A stretch of DNA of 64,000 nucleotides from Deinandra increscens subsp. villosa. Taxonomy: Eukaryota; Streptophyta; Magnoliopsida; Asterales; Asteraceae. This document shows, piece by piece, positions 55,945 through 64,000 of the stretch. The notes beneath the pieces were generated by a model. The model had not been told where the DNA came from, made no database searches, and saw only the letters and a program-made list of their open reading frames with translations. Numbering within the stretch: the stretch's first letter is position 1; every line of letters begins with the position of its first letter. The stretch lies in the NCBI GenBank assembly GCA_039602395.1, contig JBCNJP010000007.1, positions 121,554,957 to 121,618,956 of the forward strand. Reading direction: 5' to 3'. Made by a program: the position numbers and the translations under genes.

Positions 55945-57768
55945 ATGATCAGAGAAGTCAAGTACCCTAGATGGCTGGCAAACGTGGTGGTGGTCCAGAA
56001 GAAGAATGGAAAGTGGAGAGTTTGTGTCGACTACACAGACTTGAACAAAGCCTGTCCTAAGGATCCGTTTCCACTTCCTCATATTGATGCTATGGTGGAT
56101 GCCACGGCTGGTCACGAGATGCTCACTTTTAAGGATGCCTCGGCAGGATTCCAACAAATTCAGATGGAACCATGTGATCAGGAGCATACGGCATTTATGA
56201 CTCCAACAGGTATATATTGTTATATTGCTATGCCCTTTGGTTTGAGAAATGCAGGTGCCACCTACCAGAGGCTCGTTAATATGATGTTTAAAGAGCAACT
56301 GGGGGACACGATGGAAGTCTACATAGATGACATGGTAGTGACATCCAAAAAGGCTGAAGATCATGTCAGGGATCTCCAAACAGCTTTCGATATCATTGAT
56401 CAGTATAACATGAAGCTCAACCCCTCTAAGTGCCACTTTGGGGTGCGAGCTGGAAAATTCCTAGGCTACATGGTTACTGAAAGAGGGATAGAAGCAAGTC
56501 CAGAGCAGATCAAAGCGATCCTAAATTTGAAGTCTCCATCGAATGTTAAAGAAGTACAAAGGTTGACAGGGAGAATCGCAGCGCTCAACAGGTTCACTTC
56601 AAGATCCTCAGAAAAAAGTAAGGATTTCTATGATATCCTGAAAAAAAACAAGAGGTTCGAATGGACTGAGAAGCATGAAGAAGCCCTGAGATGCCTAAAA
56701 GACTATCTGTCAGCAGCCCCGTTATTGATGAAACCAGACGATGGGGAGCCGCTATATTTATATCTCGCTGTTTCCGGAAGCTCAATTAGTGCAGTCCTGG
56801 TAAAAAATCATCAAGGTCAGCAGCATCCGGTATATTATGTAAGTAAAACTCTGCTAGACGCAGAATCCAGGTATTCTCACCTTGAAAAGTTAATTTTATC
56901 TCTCATAATGGCTTCCACTAAACTTAGGCATTATTTTGAAACCTATACTATAATTGTGATGTCTAACTATCCTATCAAGGCAGTTCTCAGGAAGCCGGAA
57001 ATGTCAGGAAGGATGGCTAAATGGGCAGTCAAACTGAGTGCCTACGACATCAAGTATGAACCAAGAACAGCAATCAAATCCCAAGCATTAGCTGACTTTG
57101 TGGCGGATTTCAGCAGTGACATTGAACCAGAAGTTGAAAAGGAAGTCCAGCAACTCGAGAAGCTCAAAGAAGACTGGATCCTCTATACCGACGGCTCCTC
57201 GAATGTCAGAGGAACAGGGCTGGGAATCCTGCTAAAATCGCCACAGGGGGACATAATACCTTTATCCATATCCTGTGAATTCCAGGCTACCAATAATGAA
57301 GCTGAATATGAGGCTTTAATTGCTGGATTGCAGCTGGCTAAGGATATGGGAATCCTATCCATACAAGTGTTTGTTGATTCTCTCTTATTAACTAACCAAT
57401 TTAATGGCTCTTATGCAGTAAGAGGGGAGAATCTGATCAAATATCTTGAAATTGTTAAAAAATTGAATCTATTTTTCGAAAATTTTAATATTTCGCAGGT
57501 ACCAAGAGAAGATAATGTAGAAGCCGACGCCTTGGCAAACTTGGCTTCATCACTCAGGATTCCTGAGAATGTCAAAATTCCAATAACTCATATTTTGACG
57601 CCAGCGATAGCTCTACAGGAAGCTCAGGCTGTTGACGATAACGCAGGTGCAAATGTTGAGAATCCTGAAGATGCCCAGGAATCCTGGACATACCCGATCC
57701 GGAAATATCTCAAAGATGGGGAGATTCCCAAGGGCAGCGATAGCTCTACAGGAAGCTCAGGCTGTTGA
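55945..57768 (+). CDS. Tat reverse transcriptase, RNase H and archaeal-type RNase H
   Basis: RT starts at MIREVKYPRWLANVVVVQKK. It carries CVDYTDLNKACPKDPFPLP, MPFGLRNAGATYQRLVN and catalytic YIDD in VYIDDMVV. RNase H 1 follows (YLYLAVSGSSISAVLV ... SRYSHLEKLILSLIMAS). The second RNase H has WILYTDGSSNVRGTGLG, NNEAEYEALIAGL and DSLLLTNQ, then REDNVEADALANLAS, with its acidic residues intact. Between the upstream stop and here, the usual linker (after the HEDMTG codons, about 55918) is deleted by roughly 100 bp. The frame ends prematurely at 57768 because of the 133-bp duplication. Confidence 0.92.
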   Translation: MIREVKYPRWLANVVVVQKKNGKWRVCVDYTDLNKACPKDPFPLPHIDAMVDATAGHEMLTFKDASAGFQQIQMEPCDQEHTAFMTPTGIYCYIAMPFGLRNAGATYQRLVNMMFKEQLGDTMEVYIDDMVVTSKKAEDHVRDLQTAFDIIDQYNMKLNPSKCHFGVRAGKFLGYMVTERGIEASPEQIKAILNLKSPSNVKEVQRLTGRIAALNRFTSRSSEKSKDFYDILKKNKRFEWTEKHEEALRCLKDYLSAAPLLMKPDDGEPLYLYLAVSGSSISAVLVKNHQGQQHPVYYVSKTLLDAESRYSHLEKLILSLIMASTKLRHYFETYTIIVMSNYPIKAVLRKPEMSGRMAKWAVKLSAYDIKYEPRTAIKSQALADFVADFSSDIEPEVEKEVQQLEKLKEDWILYTDGSSNVRGTGLGILLKSPQGDIIPLSISCEFQATNNEAEYEALIAGLQLAKDMGILSIQVFVDSLLLTNQFNGSYAVRGENLIKYLEIVKKLNLFFENFNISQVPREDNVEADALANLASSLRIPENVKIPITHILTPAIALQEAQAVDDNAGANVENPEDAQESWTYPIRKYLKDGEIPKGSDSSTGSSGC

Positions 57769-57868
57769 CGATAACGCAGGTGCAAATGTTGAGAATCCTG
57801 AAGATGCCCAGGAATCCTGGACATACCCGATCCGGAAATATCTCAAAGATGGGGAGATTCCCAAGGGC
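57603..57868 (+). repeat. 133-bp tandem duplication in Tat pol
   Basis: Positions 57603-57735 and 57736-57868 are the same (agcgatagctctacaggaag...). Because 133 is not a multiple of three, it shifts the frame and truncates pol. Confidence 0.92.
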
Positions 57869-57901
57869 GAAAACCCCGAGCTTTTCGCACAAAGGTAGTA
57901 T

Positions 57902-59049
57902 CCTATACTATAATTGATAATATTCTATATAAAAGATCTCTTGCAGGTGTCTACTTAAGGTGCTTAGAAAAGTCAGAAGCTCTAGAGGTGCTTGAAGACA
58001 TCCATAGTGGAGATTGTGGGAACCATACCGGGGGCAGGGCACTGTTCTCTAAGGTTCTCAGATTTGGATACTATTGGCCAACTATGAAGAGGGATGCCGC
58101 GAGCTTCTCACAGAAGTGCGATGCCTGTCAAAGGCATGGCAATATCCTTCACCAACCTGCCGAGCATCTGCATCCTATAGTATCCCCATGGCCTTTCATG
58201 AAGTGGGGCATGGATATTGTGGGTAAGCTGCCGAAGGCTCCTGGAGGGAAGGTATTTATGCTTGCCATGACGGATTATTTCTCCAAGTGGATTGAAGCAG
58301 AAGCCTATGTTCAAGTGAGAGAAAAAGAAGTGATATCCTTCATCAAAAGAAATATCCTCACCAGATTTGGGATTCCAGCGGAGATTATATGTGATAATGG
58401 TTCCCAGTTTATAGGTAAAAGGACTACAAGCTTTTGTGAAAGCTGGGGCATCAAGATGATCACTTCAACACCTGTCCACCCTCAGGCCAATGGGCAGGCA
58501 GAATCCAGTAATAAAATTATCATCAATAACCTTAAGAGGAAGCTGGGTTCCAGGAAAGGTAAATGGGCCGAGGAGTTGCCATTTGTTCTTTGGGCAGACA
58601 GAACTACACCCAAGAATGCTACCGGCCAAACACCATTCTCATTGGTGTTTGGGGCAGAAGTCGTAATTCCTACAGAGATTGTATTCCCAACGGCCAGAAT
58701 CAACTGCCAGGATCCTGAAACAAATAACCAGAACCTCCTTCAGGACCTCGAAACAGTTGAGGAGCTCAGAGATATAGCCAAGATCCGGATGGCCTCTTAC
58801 CAACAGCGGATAGCGAAATCTTACAACAAGAATACCAGACTAAGGAGATTCCAGGTAGGCGATTTGGTTTTGAGGAAAGCTTTTCAGAATACTACCAATC
58901 CTGCTGACGGGAAGTTAGCACCCAAATGGGAAGGCCCTTACCTTATAGATTCTGAAGAAGGTAAGGGGGCATACCGTTTAGTAAATATGGAAGGAGAACC
59001 TCTGCCAAGAGCTTGGAATGCCATCCACCTTAAAACGTATTTTATGTGA
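57902..59049 (+). CDS. Tat integrase
   Basis: Codons from about 57915 (NILYKRSLAGVYLRCLE) already belong to integrase, preceding the first ATG at 57988. HHCC zinc region: HSGDCGNHTGGRALFSK ... CDACQRHGN. Catalytic core acids are Asp in GMDIVGKLP, Asp in IICDNGSQF and Glu in NGQAESSNK. The C-terminal chromatin-binding region (FQVGDLVLRKAF ... KLAPKWEGPYLI) ends at TGA. The integrase itself is intact, but out of frame with RT after the duplication. Confidence 0.92.
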
Positions 59050-60212
59050 GAATCCCAAGGATCCTCGCTGTCTAAATATCCCAAGGTACGTATACTAATT
59101 CTATTTCAATAAATTCTCAATATTTTGTGATGGGTTACTGACTTAAGCATCGGAGTGGTGTTAGCTAGGCTAACACCCACACCTCACCAAGCGTTAAGTG
59201 TTTTGCAGATTTTGAGAATCCTAGAGAATTTTGGGTATATCCCCAGTTAGAGGTTGGCCACCTCTCCTACGTTTAAGGTATCCTGCATACCTTCTAAGGT
59301 TTGAGAGGCTGACTCCTCTCCTAAGTTTGGGTAATCGCCAGTAGCGCACGACCCTCGCCAGTAGCGCACGTTGTCCCCCGGTATGCTCAAGGTGGCCGGA
59401 CCAGTCCACTCCAGGGGTGGCTGATAATCTTGTCACTGGAGGCTGCCGGGCGGATTCTCAAGGTTTATAACACTGACGTGTTATCTAAGGTTTTGGCATT
59501 TTCATGTCACATACGCATGGGCTTGTCCCCAGTTTTGGCTTAGTCCCAAGAATCCCGGGCTTGTCCCCAGTTTTGGCTTAGTCCCAAGAATCCCGGGCTT
59601 GTCCCCAGTTTGATTAACTTGTTTGTTTTCGAAAATGTCGGCTTCGGCCGGAGGCCAAGAAGCTTTTCGAAATTATTTCAGGTTTTAGAAGAAATTACTG
59701 AGGAAACTGCGTTCAGGATTCCTACAAGAATCCCGATTCAGGTAGAAAAAGATATGATTATTTGGAATTGGAAAGTTGGCTAAGGTAAAATTCAAAGGTC
59801 AGTTTTCACTATTTAATCTAACTTGACATATTAATCGAATTTCAAATGGTCTTTCGGCATGCAAATCATTTTTTAAATATCTGATAAGTTTTTACAAATT
59901 AATTATACCAATCAAAATTTCAATACAAAAGGCAATATGAGAAACCCAAAAAATACTAATATTATTCATAGCCATAAAAGGTTGTGAGCTTCTCAAGCTT
60001 CGTCCTGAAAACCTCAGGATCCCTCCACTTGAGAAGCTCGAAGGTCAAAAGATTGTTTTTTGGGAATCCTGGTTTCGTCTTGTAAACACAAGATCCCTCC
60101 ACCCGGATCCCCACCATTGTTGTTGTTTGCTACTTGTTCATTACAGGAAAAGAGAAATTGTTTCAACCACAAGAACAACCAAAAGAACCACCTAAAAACC
60201 TAAAAAGTGGGC
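59050..60212 (+). other. Non-coding region between Tat integrase and antisense gene
   Basis: Contains a 38-bp tandem repeat (gggcttgtccccagttttgg...; about 59519-59618, 2.5 units) and a short repeat gtagcgcacg near 59340-59370. No coding region recognised. Confidence 0.7.
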
Positions 60213-61907
60213 TCAGACCGTTGCAATATCCTCATCGCCCACTGTCTTCTCCTCCTCCACCGGCTTCACCACGTCCTCCAACTTCTTGCCAGCTCCCAGC
60301 TCAATCACATAAGCCCTTGTTGGGGCAACTGGAGAATCCGGAACCACCTTTGAGGAGCCGCCTTCGGTCCCATCCTTTCCTTCCTCATCACCATCTCCTC
60401 CCAGCGATTCCAAGACCAGCCTCCAGCCTGCGACATCCCAACCTGGTACCTGAAAGCCAGCCGCTTCAGCCTCTTCTGCCATCTGAATTTTGCATTCTAG
60501 GACGCTCCGGGCAGCCGAGAGTTGGCCGATTTCAGCTTCAGCAGCCATTTTGGCTTCCAGGGCTTGACGCTGCTCAGTGAGCTTATGCTCATAGAGAAGA
60601 GTCTTACCCTTGGCAGTTTCAGCTTGGGCCTGAATCTTCTCGTTGGCTTCGGCGAGCTTCTTCTCCATGTCCATAGCTTGGAAGCTCAGCTTCTCAATAC
60701 CCTGCACAAGTAGGAATCCTGTTCAGAAGCAGCGACAGGTATAAAACTAACACAAATATTACTTGAGCTTCTTACCAGGTTGATCATGGTCTGCATGGAG
60801 AGGATCTTATTGCTGACCTCAGAAGGAGCAAGATCTTCAAAGGATTCCAGGTACACCACAGGAGCTGCTGGAGTTTCTGGGGCCTTCCTCTTCTTGGAAG
60901 CCGAAGCTTTTGGCCGGCTGACAGGTGGCTTGGAGACGGTGGGGTGCTCGAGCTGCTCCTTCTTGACTTTCAGGAGGCTGTCAAGATCTTTCAAGGAAAA
61001 CGAGGCGCTGGATTTGGAAGCTGTAATCAGAAACAGGTTGTCAGTATCTGAGAAGCTCGTATAACCAAAAAAGTCAGAATCCTATAAAGGCTTACCAGAC
61101 ATGGCGGGAGTATGGTCGGCCGAATAGCTGTTTTCACTGGTCGTTGTTTCAAGAATCAGGGCTCTCTCGTTGGCCGGAATCTTGTAGATGGCTTCAAGCT
61201 TCTTGAAGTCAGGCTGCTTCTTAATGAGACTCTCAAATTTGGGCGCTGCAAGAAAGAAAACAACAAAGAAATTAACAATGTGCAGAAAATTCAACGGAAT
61301 AAACGCAAAACTTCAGCTTCCTACCCTTCTCAACCCACTTCAACGGTAACTCTGTCCCCCCAGGAATCGAGTCTCGTTTGACAAAGAAGAATCGCTTCTT
61401 CCAATCATGATCGTTGTGGGAAGCTCGGGGAATCAACTGGGAATTGGAGGTACGAGCCTGAAGAACGAATCGGCTACAACCATGGGTTCTTAACTTGTAG
61501 GCTTCACAGATCTCAGGAATCCCGATGTCGAGATTCCTGGTCTGGTTCAACTGGTCCAGAGAATACAAGATTCTCCAGACCATCGGCATGGTTTGAGAAT
61601 AAGAAAGGCGGGTGGTCTTGAAGAATTGAGTAATAAGTTCCGGAAAGGGGAATGTCATTCCGAGCAAGAATGGATAGTACATGAAGCAAACCCAGGTTGA
61701 GGAAACGAAATCGGACTTGACAAGGGAGCTGTAGGGTCGGAAAACGGTCCCCGGCGGAAAAATGCCGGAGTTTTTCAGATCTTGGATATCGCGATCGTCG
61801 AAGGTGCAACTTTCCTCCTCACAGGGGATGATATACCCCTGATCGTGGAAATCTTCGGCGACCGGAAGGTTTAGTGAAGAAGAAGATCGAGTGTTTTTCT
61901 TGGCCAT
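60213..61907 (-). CDS. Antisense gene of the Tat element (four exons, about 488 residues)
   Basis: Exons in reading order: 61325-61907, 61096-61245, 60776-61020 and 60213-60701, all with GT-AG introns and an unbroken frame from ATG (MAKKNTRSSSS) to stop. The N-terminal globular part has FRPYSSLVKSDFVSSTWVCF and WKKRFFFVKRDS blocks, as in the plant 'putative gypsy type transposon' domain. The second half is low-complexity, with a basic KASASKKRKAPETP stretch (possible nuclear signal). A coiled coil follows (MDMEKKLAEANEKIQAQAE ...), then an acidic tail. Antisense genes in this position are known in Tat elements such as Grande; function is unknown. It opens near the 3' LTR, toward the element interior. 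Confidence 0.82.
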
Positions 61908-62171
61908 GGCCGAAAAACGCGAAGAAAAAACGACGAAGGAGAAGGATAACTGACCTGGAATACCGGAGAAGCTCGAGAGGTTTTGCGAAGAAGATGGTGA
62001 TAATCTCAGAAAATTACCTCCTATTTAAAGCAAAATGTCACATCTCTTGGACGCCGAGAAAACAGTCACATCAGTAACCATATTTACCGTTTACACGCCG
62101 TTAAAATGGCATCTTTTTGAATTTTAACAGCTGTCAAACTTATCCACAGCTGTTGAAATTCAAGGGGCAAT

Positions 62172-62809
62172 TGTTGAGGGTGTATTTTCAGGATGCTCAC
62201 AGGAAGCTCAGACAGTTCAGGAATCCTATTGTCATCTGAGAATCTCGTACATTCAGGTATCCTGATTGTTTTATTTTAACTAACCTTCATATTTTGCCAC
62301 ATGTCTATTTGACCAGGTATTACCGGAATCATCAACGACCTCCGAAACTTACGCTCCAGCTGAAGAAGATCGTGGACCAAGTGAATGGAGAGGCCTCTAA
62401 CGGTCGAGTTAGTTGGACGATAGGATCCCGGGAATCCCGGAAAGTTAGTTATCATTGTATTTGTTATATAAATCGAGGATTCGATCAGTAGGAACACACA
62501 ATTACACTCGCACACTGGTTTCTCTACACGAATTATTGTATCACTTAGCTCTGATCGATCAAACCTCCAACCTGTTGTAACAAATCATTTGATAATTAAT
62601 AACATTGACTTGGTGGCGGTTTCCAGCCGGCACCCGAGGTTTTTATCCAGGATTCCTAGAGGCAACTCGAAGGACTCTGGAGTTTTCCTCGCTAAAATCC
62701 TTGTGTTATCATCCCAACTTGGATTACTTGCTCACTTGATAGTTAAGCACACTACCTCACAATCTAAGTTTGGAATACAGGATTCTCGAGTGAATTTTTG
62801 ACCAAAACA
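62172..62809 (+). repeat. 3' LTR of Tat element
   Basis: 638 bp, same as 52444-53081 as far as read, followed by the target duplication ataat. Confidence 0.93.
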
Positions 62810-62814
62810 ATAAT

Positions 62815-63982
62815 CAACTCTTACACTTCCCTGCTCCAAGATTTCCCTTATGAAATGAAGTTTCACATTTATGTGCTTACTTCTTTCATGAAATACATGG
62901 TGCTTTGACAACTGGATAGCACCCATATTGTCACAATTTATAACTGCATCAGTATCTGCAAAACCAAGCTCCCCTAACAACCCTTTGAGCCAGATTGCTT
63001 CCTTCACAGCTTCTGTTAGAGCTACAAACTCAGATTCAGTAGTTGACAGAGCTACAACCTTTTGTAATGAGGCCTTCCAACTTACAGTCCCGCCTAACAC
63101 TTGAAAAATGTAGCCTGTAGTAGACCTTCCTCTATCAGGGTCCTTAGCAAAATCACTGTCTACAAAACCTAAAACATTTGGCTTGTCTACATGATTCTGC
63201 CCAAACACTATCCCAACTTCTCTTGTACCATTCAAGTACCTTAGAAGCCATTTCACCCCCTCCCAATGCATTTTCCCAGGATTACTTAAGTACCTACTCA
63301 AAATGCTCACAGCATTACCTATATCAGGCCTAGTGCAAATCATCAAATACATCAAGCATCCTACTGCATTGGCATATGGAACCTTAGACATAGATTCCCT
63401 TTCTGAATCATCCTTGGGACAGTCATTTAATGACAGTTTGAAATGCATGCCCAATGGTACAGAAACATGCTTACTATCATCCATATAGAAACACTTCAAA
63501 ACCTTCTTTATGTAACTGGTTTGAGTCAGCTTTATCTCTCTCTTGGCTCTATCTCTTGTAATCTCCATACCAAGAATCTTCTTAGCTTCACCAAGCTCCT
63601 TCATCTCAAACTCTGCCATCAACATCTTCTTTGTATCCTCTATTTCCTGCACATTATTACTTGCAACCAACATATCATCAACATATAACAGAAGATATAT
63701 AAATTTGTTTATACCAGTTTCCTTATAATAAAAACAGCAATCATAATTGCTTCTTTTGAAACCATGAGCCAAGATGTGGTTATCAAACCTTTGATACCAC
63801 ATCCTGGGCGATTGTTTCAAACCATACAAGGATTTATTTAATAAACAAACTTTATTACTTCCCTGTTCATAACCTGGTGGTTGCTTCATGTAGATCTTTT
63901 CTTCCAAATATCCATGTAAAAACGCAGTCTTTACATCTAATTGTTGAAGTTCAAGATCCTGCACAGCAACAATAGATAACAA
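62815..63982 (-). CDS. Copia RT and RNase H (interrupted downstream by Tat insertion)
   Basis: Visible from QLDVKTAFLHGYLEEKIY (RT), with CLLNKSLYGLKQSPRMWYQR and catalytic YLLLYVDDMLVA. KILGMEITRDRA, SRYLSNPGKMHWEGVKW, FVDSDFAKDPDRGRSTTGY and the RNase H blocks ALSTTESEFVALTEA, INCDNMGAIQLS and HERSKHINVKLHFIRE follow. The frame runs on past the window edge upstream. At 62814 it meets the target site, after which the codons are Tat LTR. The remaining C-terminus is at 52330-52438. Confidence 0.92.
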
Positions 63983-64000
63983 AATTCTAATGGACTTGTG

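Larger units (their letters stand above)
52444..62809 (+). mobile_element. Full-length Ty3/gypsy retrotransposon of the Tat lineage
   Basis: 10,366 bp. Both LTRs are 638 bp (52444-53081 and 62172-62809), TGTTGAGG...CAAAACA, with no difference noticed. The perfect target duplication ataat lies at 52439-52443 and 62810-62814. The PBS region gtttagcgcccaccgtgggg follows the left LTR, and the purine tract aaggggcaat precedes the right LTR. Order: gag-protease, RT, RNase H, second (archaeal-type) RNase H, integrase, then about 1.1 kb non-coding and an antisense spliced gene. Dual RNase H plus antisense gene is the Tat (Ogre/Retand/Grande-like) signature. pol is damaged by a small deletion before RT and a 133-bp tandem duplication, so this copy is probably not autonomous despite its youth. 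Confidence 0.95.
51796..64000 (-). mobile_element. Ty1/copia retrotransposon, split by a gypsy insertion, incomplete at window edge
   Basis: The 3' LTR (51796-52306, TGTGAGATAAA...CCTCACA) is followed on its inner side by the purine tract aaggtggagat. The end of RNase H lies at about 52330-52443 (STQDNAADYLTKAVV on the minus strand). The element is interrupted at 52444-62809 by a gypsy element and resumes at 62815 in RNase H and RT up to 64000. The integrase, gag and 5' LTR are beyond the window. Apart from the insertion, the visible RT/RNase H frame is uninterrupted, so it was probably intact until the gypsy element landed. Confidence 0.88.

Noticed and set aside
55867..56436. 189-codon minus-strand frame opposite RT
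   Set aside because: Shadow of conserved RT codons.
60134..60580. 148-codon proline-rich plus-strand frame
   Set aside because: Opposite the last exon of the antisense gene; composition mirrors its Glu/Gly-rich codons.
1..64000. CRISPR arrays, bacterial operons, organelle-derived inserts
   Set aside because: No spaced identical short repeats of CRISPR type, no operon structure and no long organelle gene; the DNA is clearly plant nuclear.

Overview
The window is nuclear DNA of a flowering plant, almost certainly a eudicot and probably a member of the daisy family (Asteraceae). The evidence is AT-rich intergenic DNA, GT-AG introns, nested LTR retrotransposons, many MITEs and MULEs, and plant-only families: PP2 phloem lectin, BAHD acyltransferase, SCPL, PELPK and PEPKR2. 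The Asteraceae placement is an inference from the kinase-PP2 gene architecture and was not searched.

Layout. Positions 1-6600 are intergenic: a Tourist-type MITE (2175-2449), a MULE with 9-bp target duplication (3445-4632), a GC-rich minisatellite island and several short tandem repeats. Positions 6633-28590 (+) hold one very large gene that I could splice in frame through 12 exons, about 2,026 codons. It encodes five tandem protein-kinase domains followed by two PP2 domains. By catalytic residues the kinases alternate pseudo-active-pseudo-active-pseudo. Its third intron is 13.2 kb and contains a MULE (9493-22108). That MULE was invaded by a non-coding LARD-like retroelement (9983-15258) and by a degenerate Copia element (15809-21717), which itself carries a solo LTR (17302-18395).

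Positions 28892-30199 (-) hold a BAHD acyltransferase. A tRNA-Leu(CAA) lies at 31935-32018, followed by a PPR pseudogene (about 32106-33620) and a PIF/Harbinger transposase relic (about 35490-36460). A PEPKR2-like kinase gene (37903-40409, +) has a SINE-like insertion in an intron. A membrane-anchored methyltransferase-like gene (41898-42521, +) has a short signal-like upstream ORF. A seven-exon serine carboxypeptidase gene (43012-45217, -) includes one GC-AG intron.

Positions 45739-51203 are a PELPK cell-wall protein cluster: one minus-strand gene and two plus-strand genes in a local segmental duplication. The two plus-strand copies are separated by a hAT relic and a MULE-like MITE. From 51796 to the end is a Copia element (-), open at the right edge. 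A full-length Tat-lineage Ty3/gypsy element (52444-62809) has inserted into its RNase H region. The gypsy element has LTRs that look identical, dual RNase H domains and a four-exon antisense gene.

The host genes do not form an operon-like pathway. The strongest biological candidate is the alternating kinase/pseudokinase-PP2 polyprotein gene. All intron models are deduced from reading-frame continuity and splice-site dinucleotides, with no transcript evidence.
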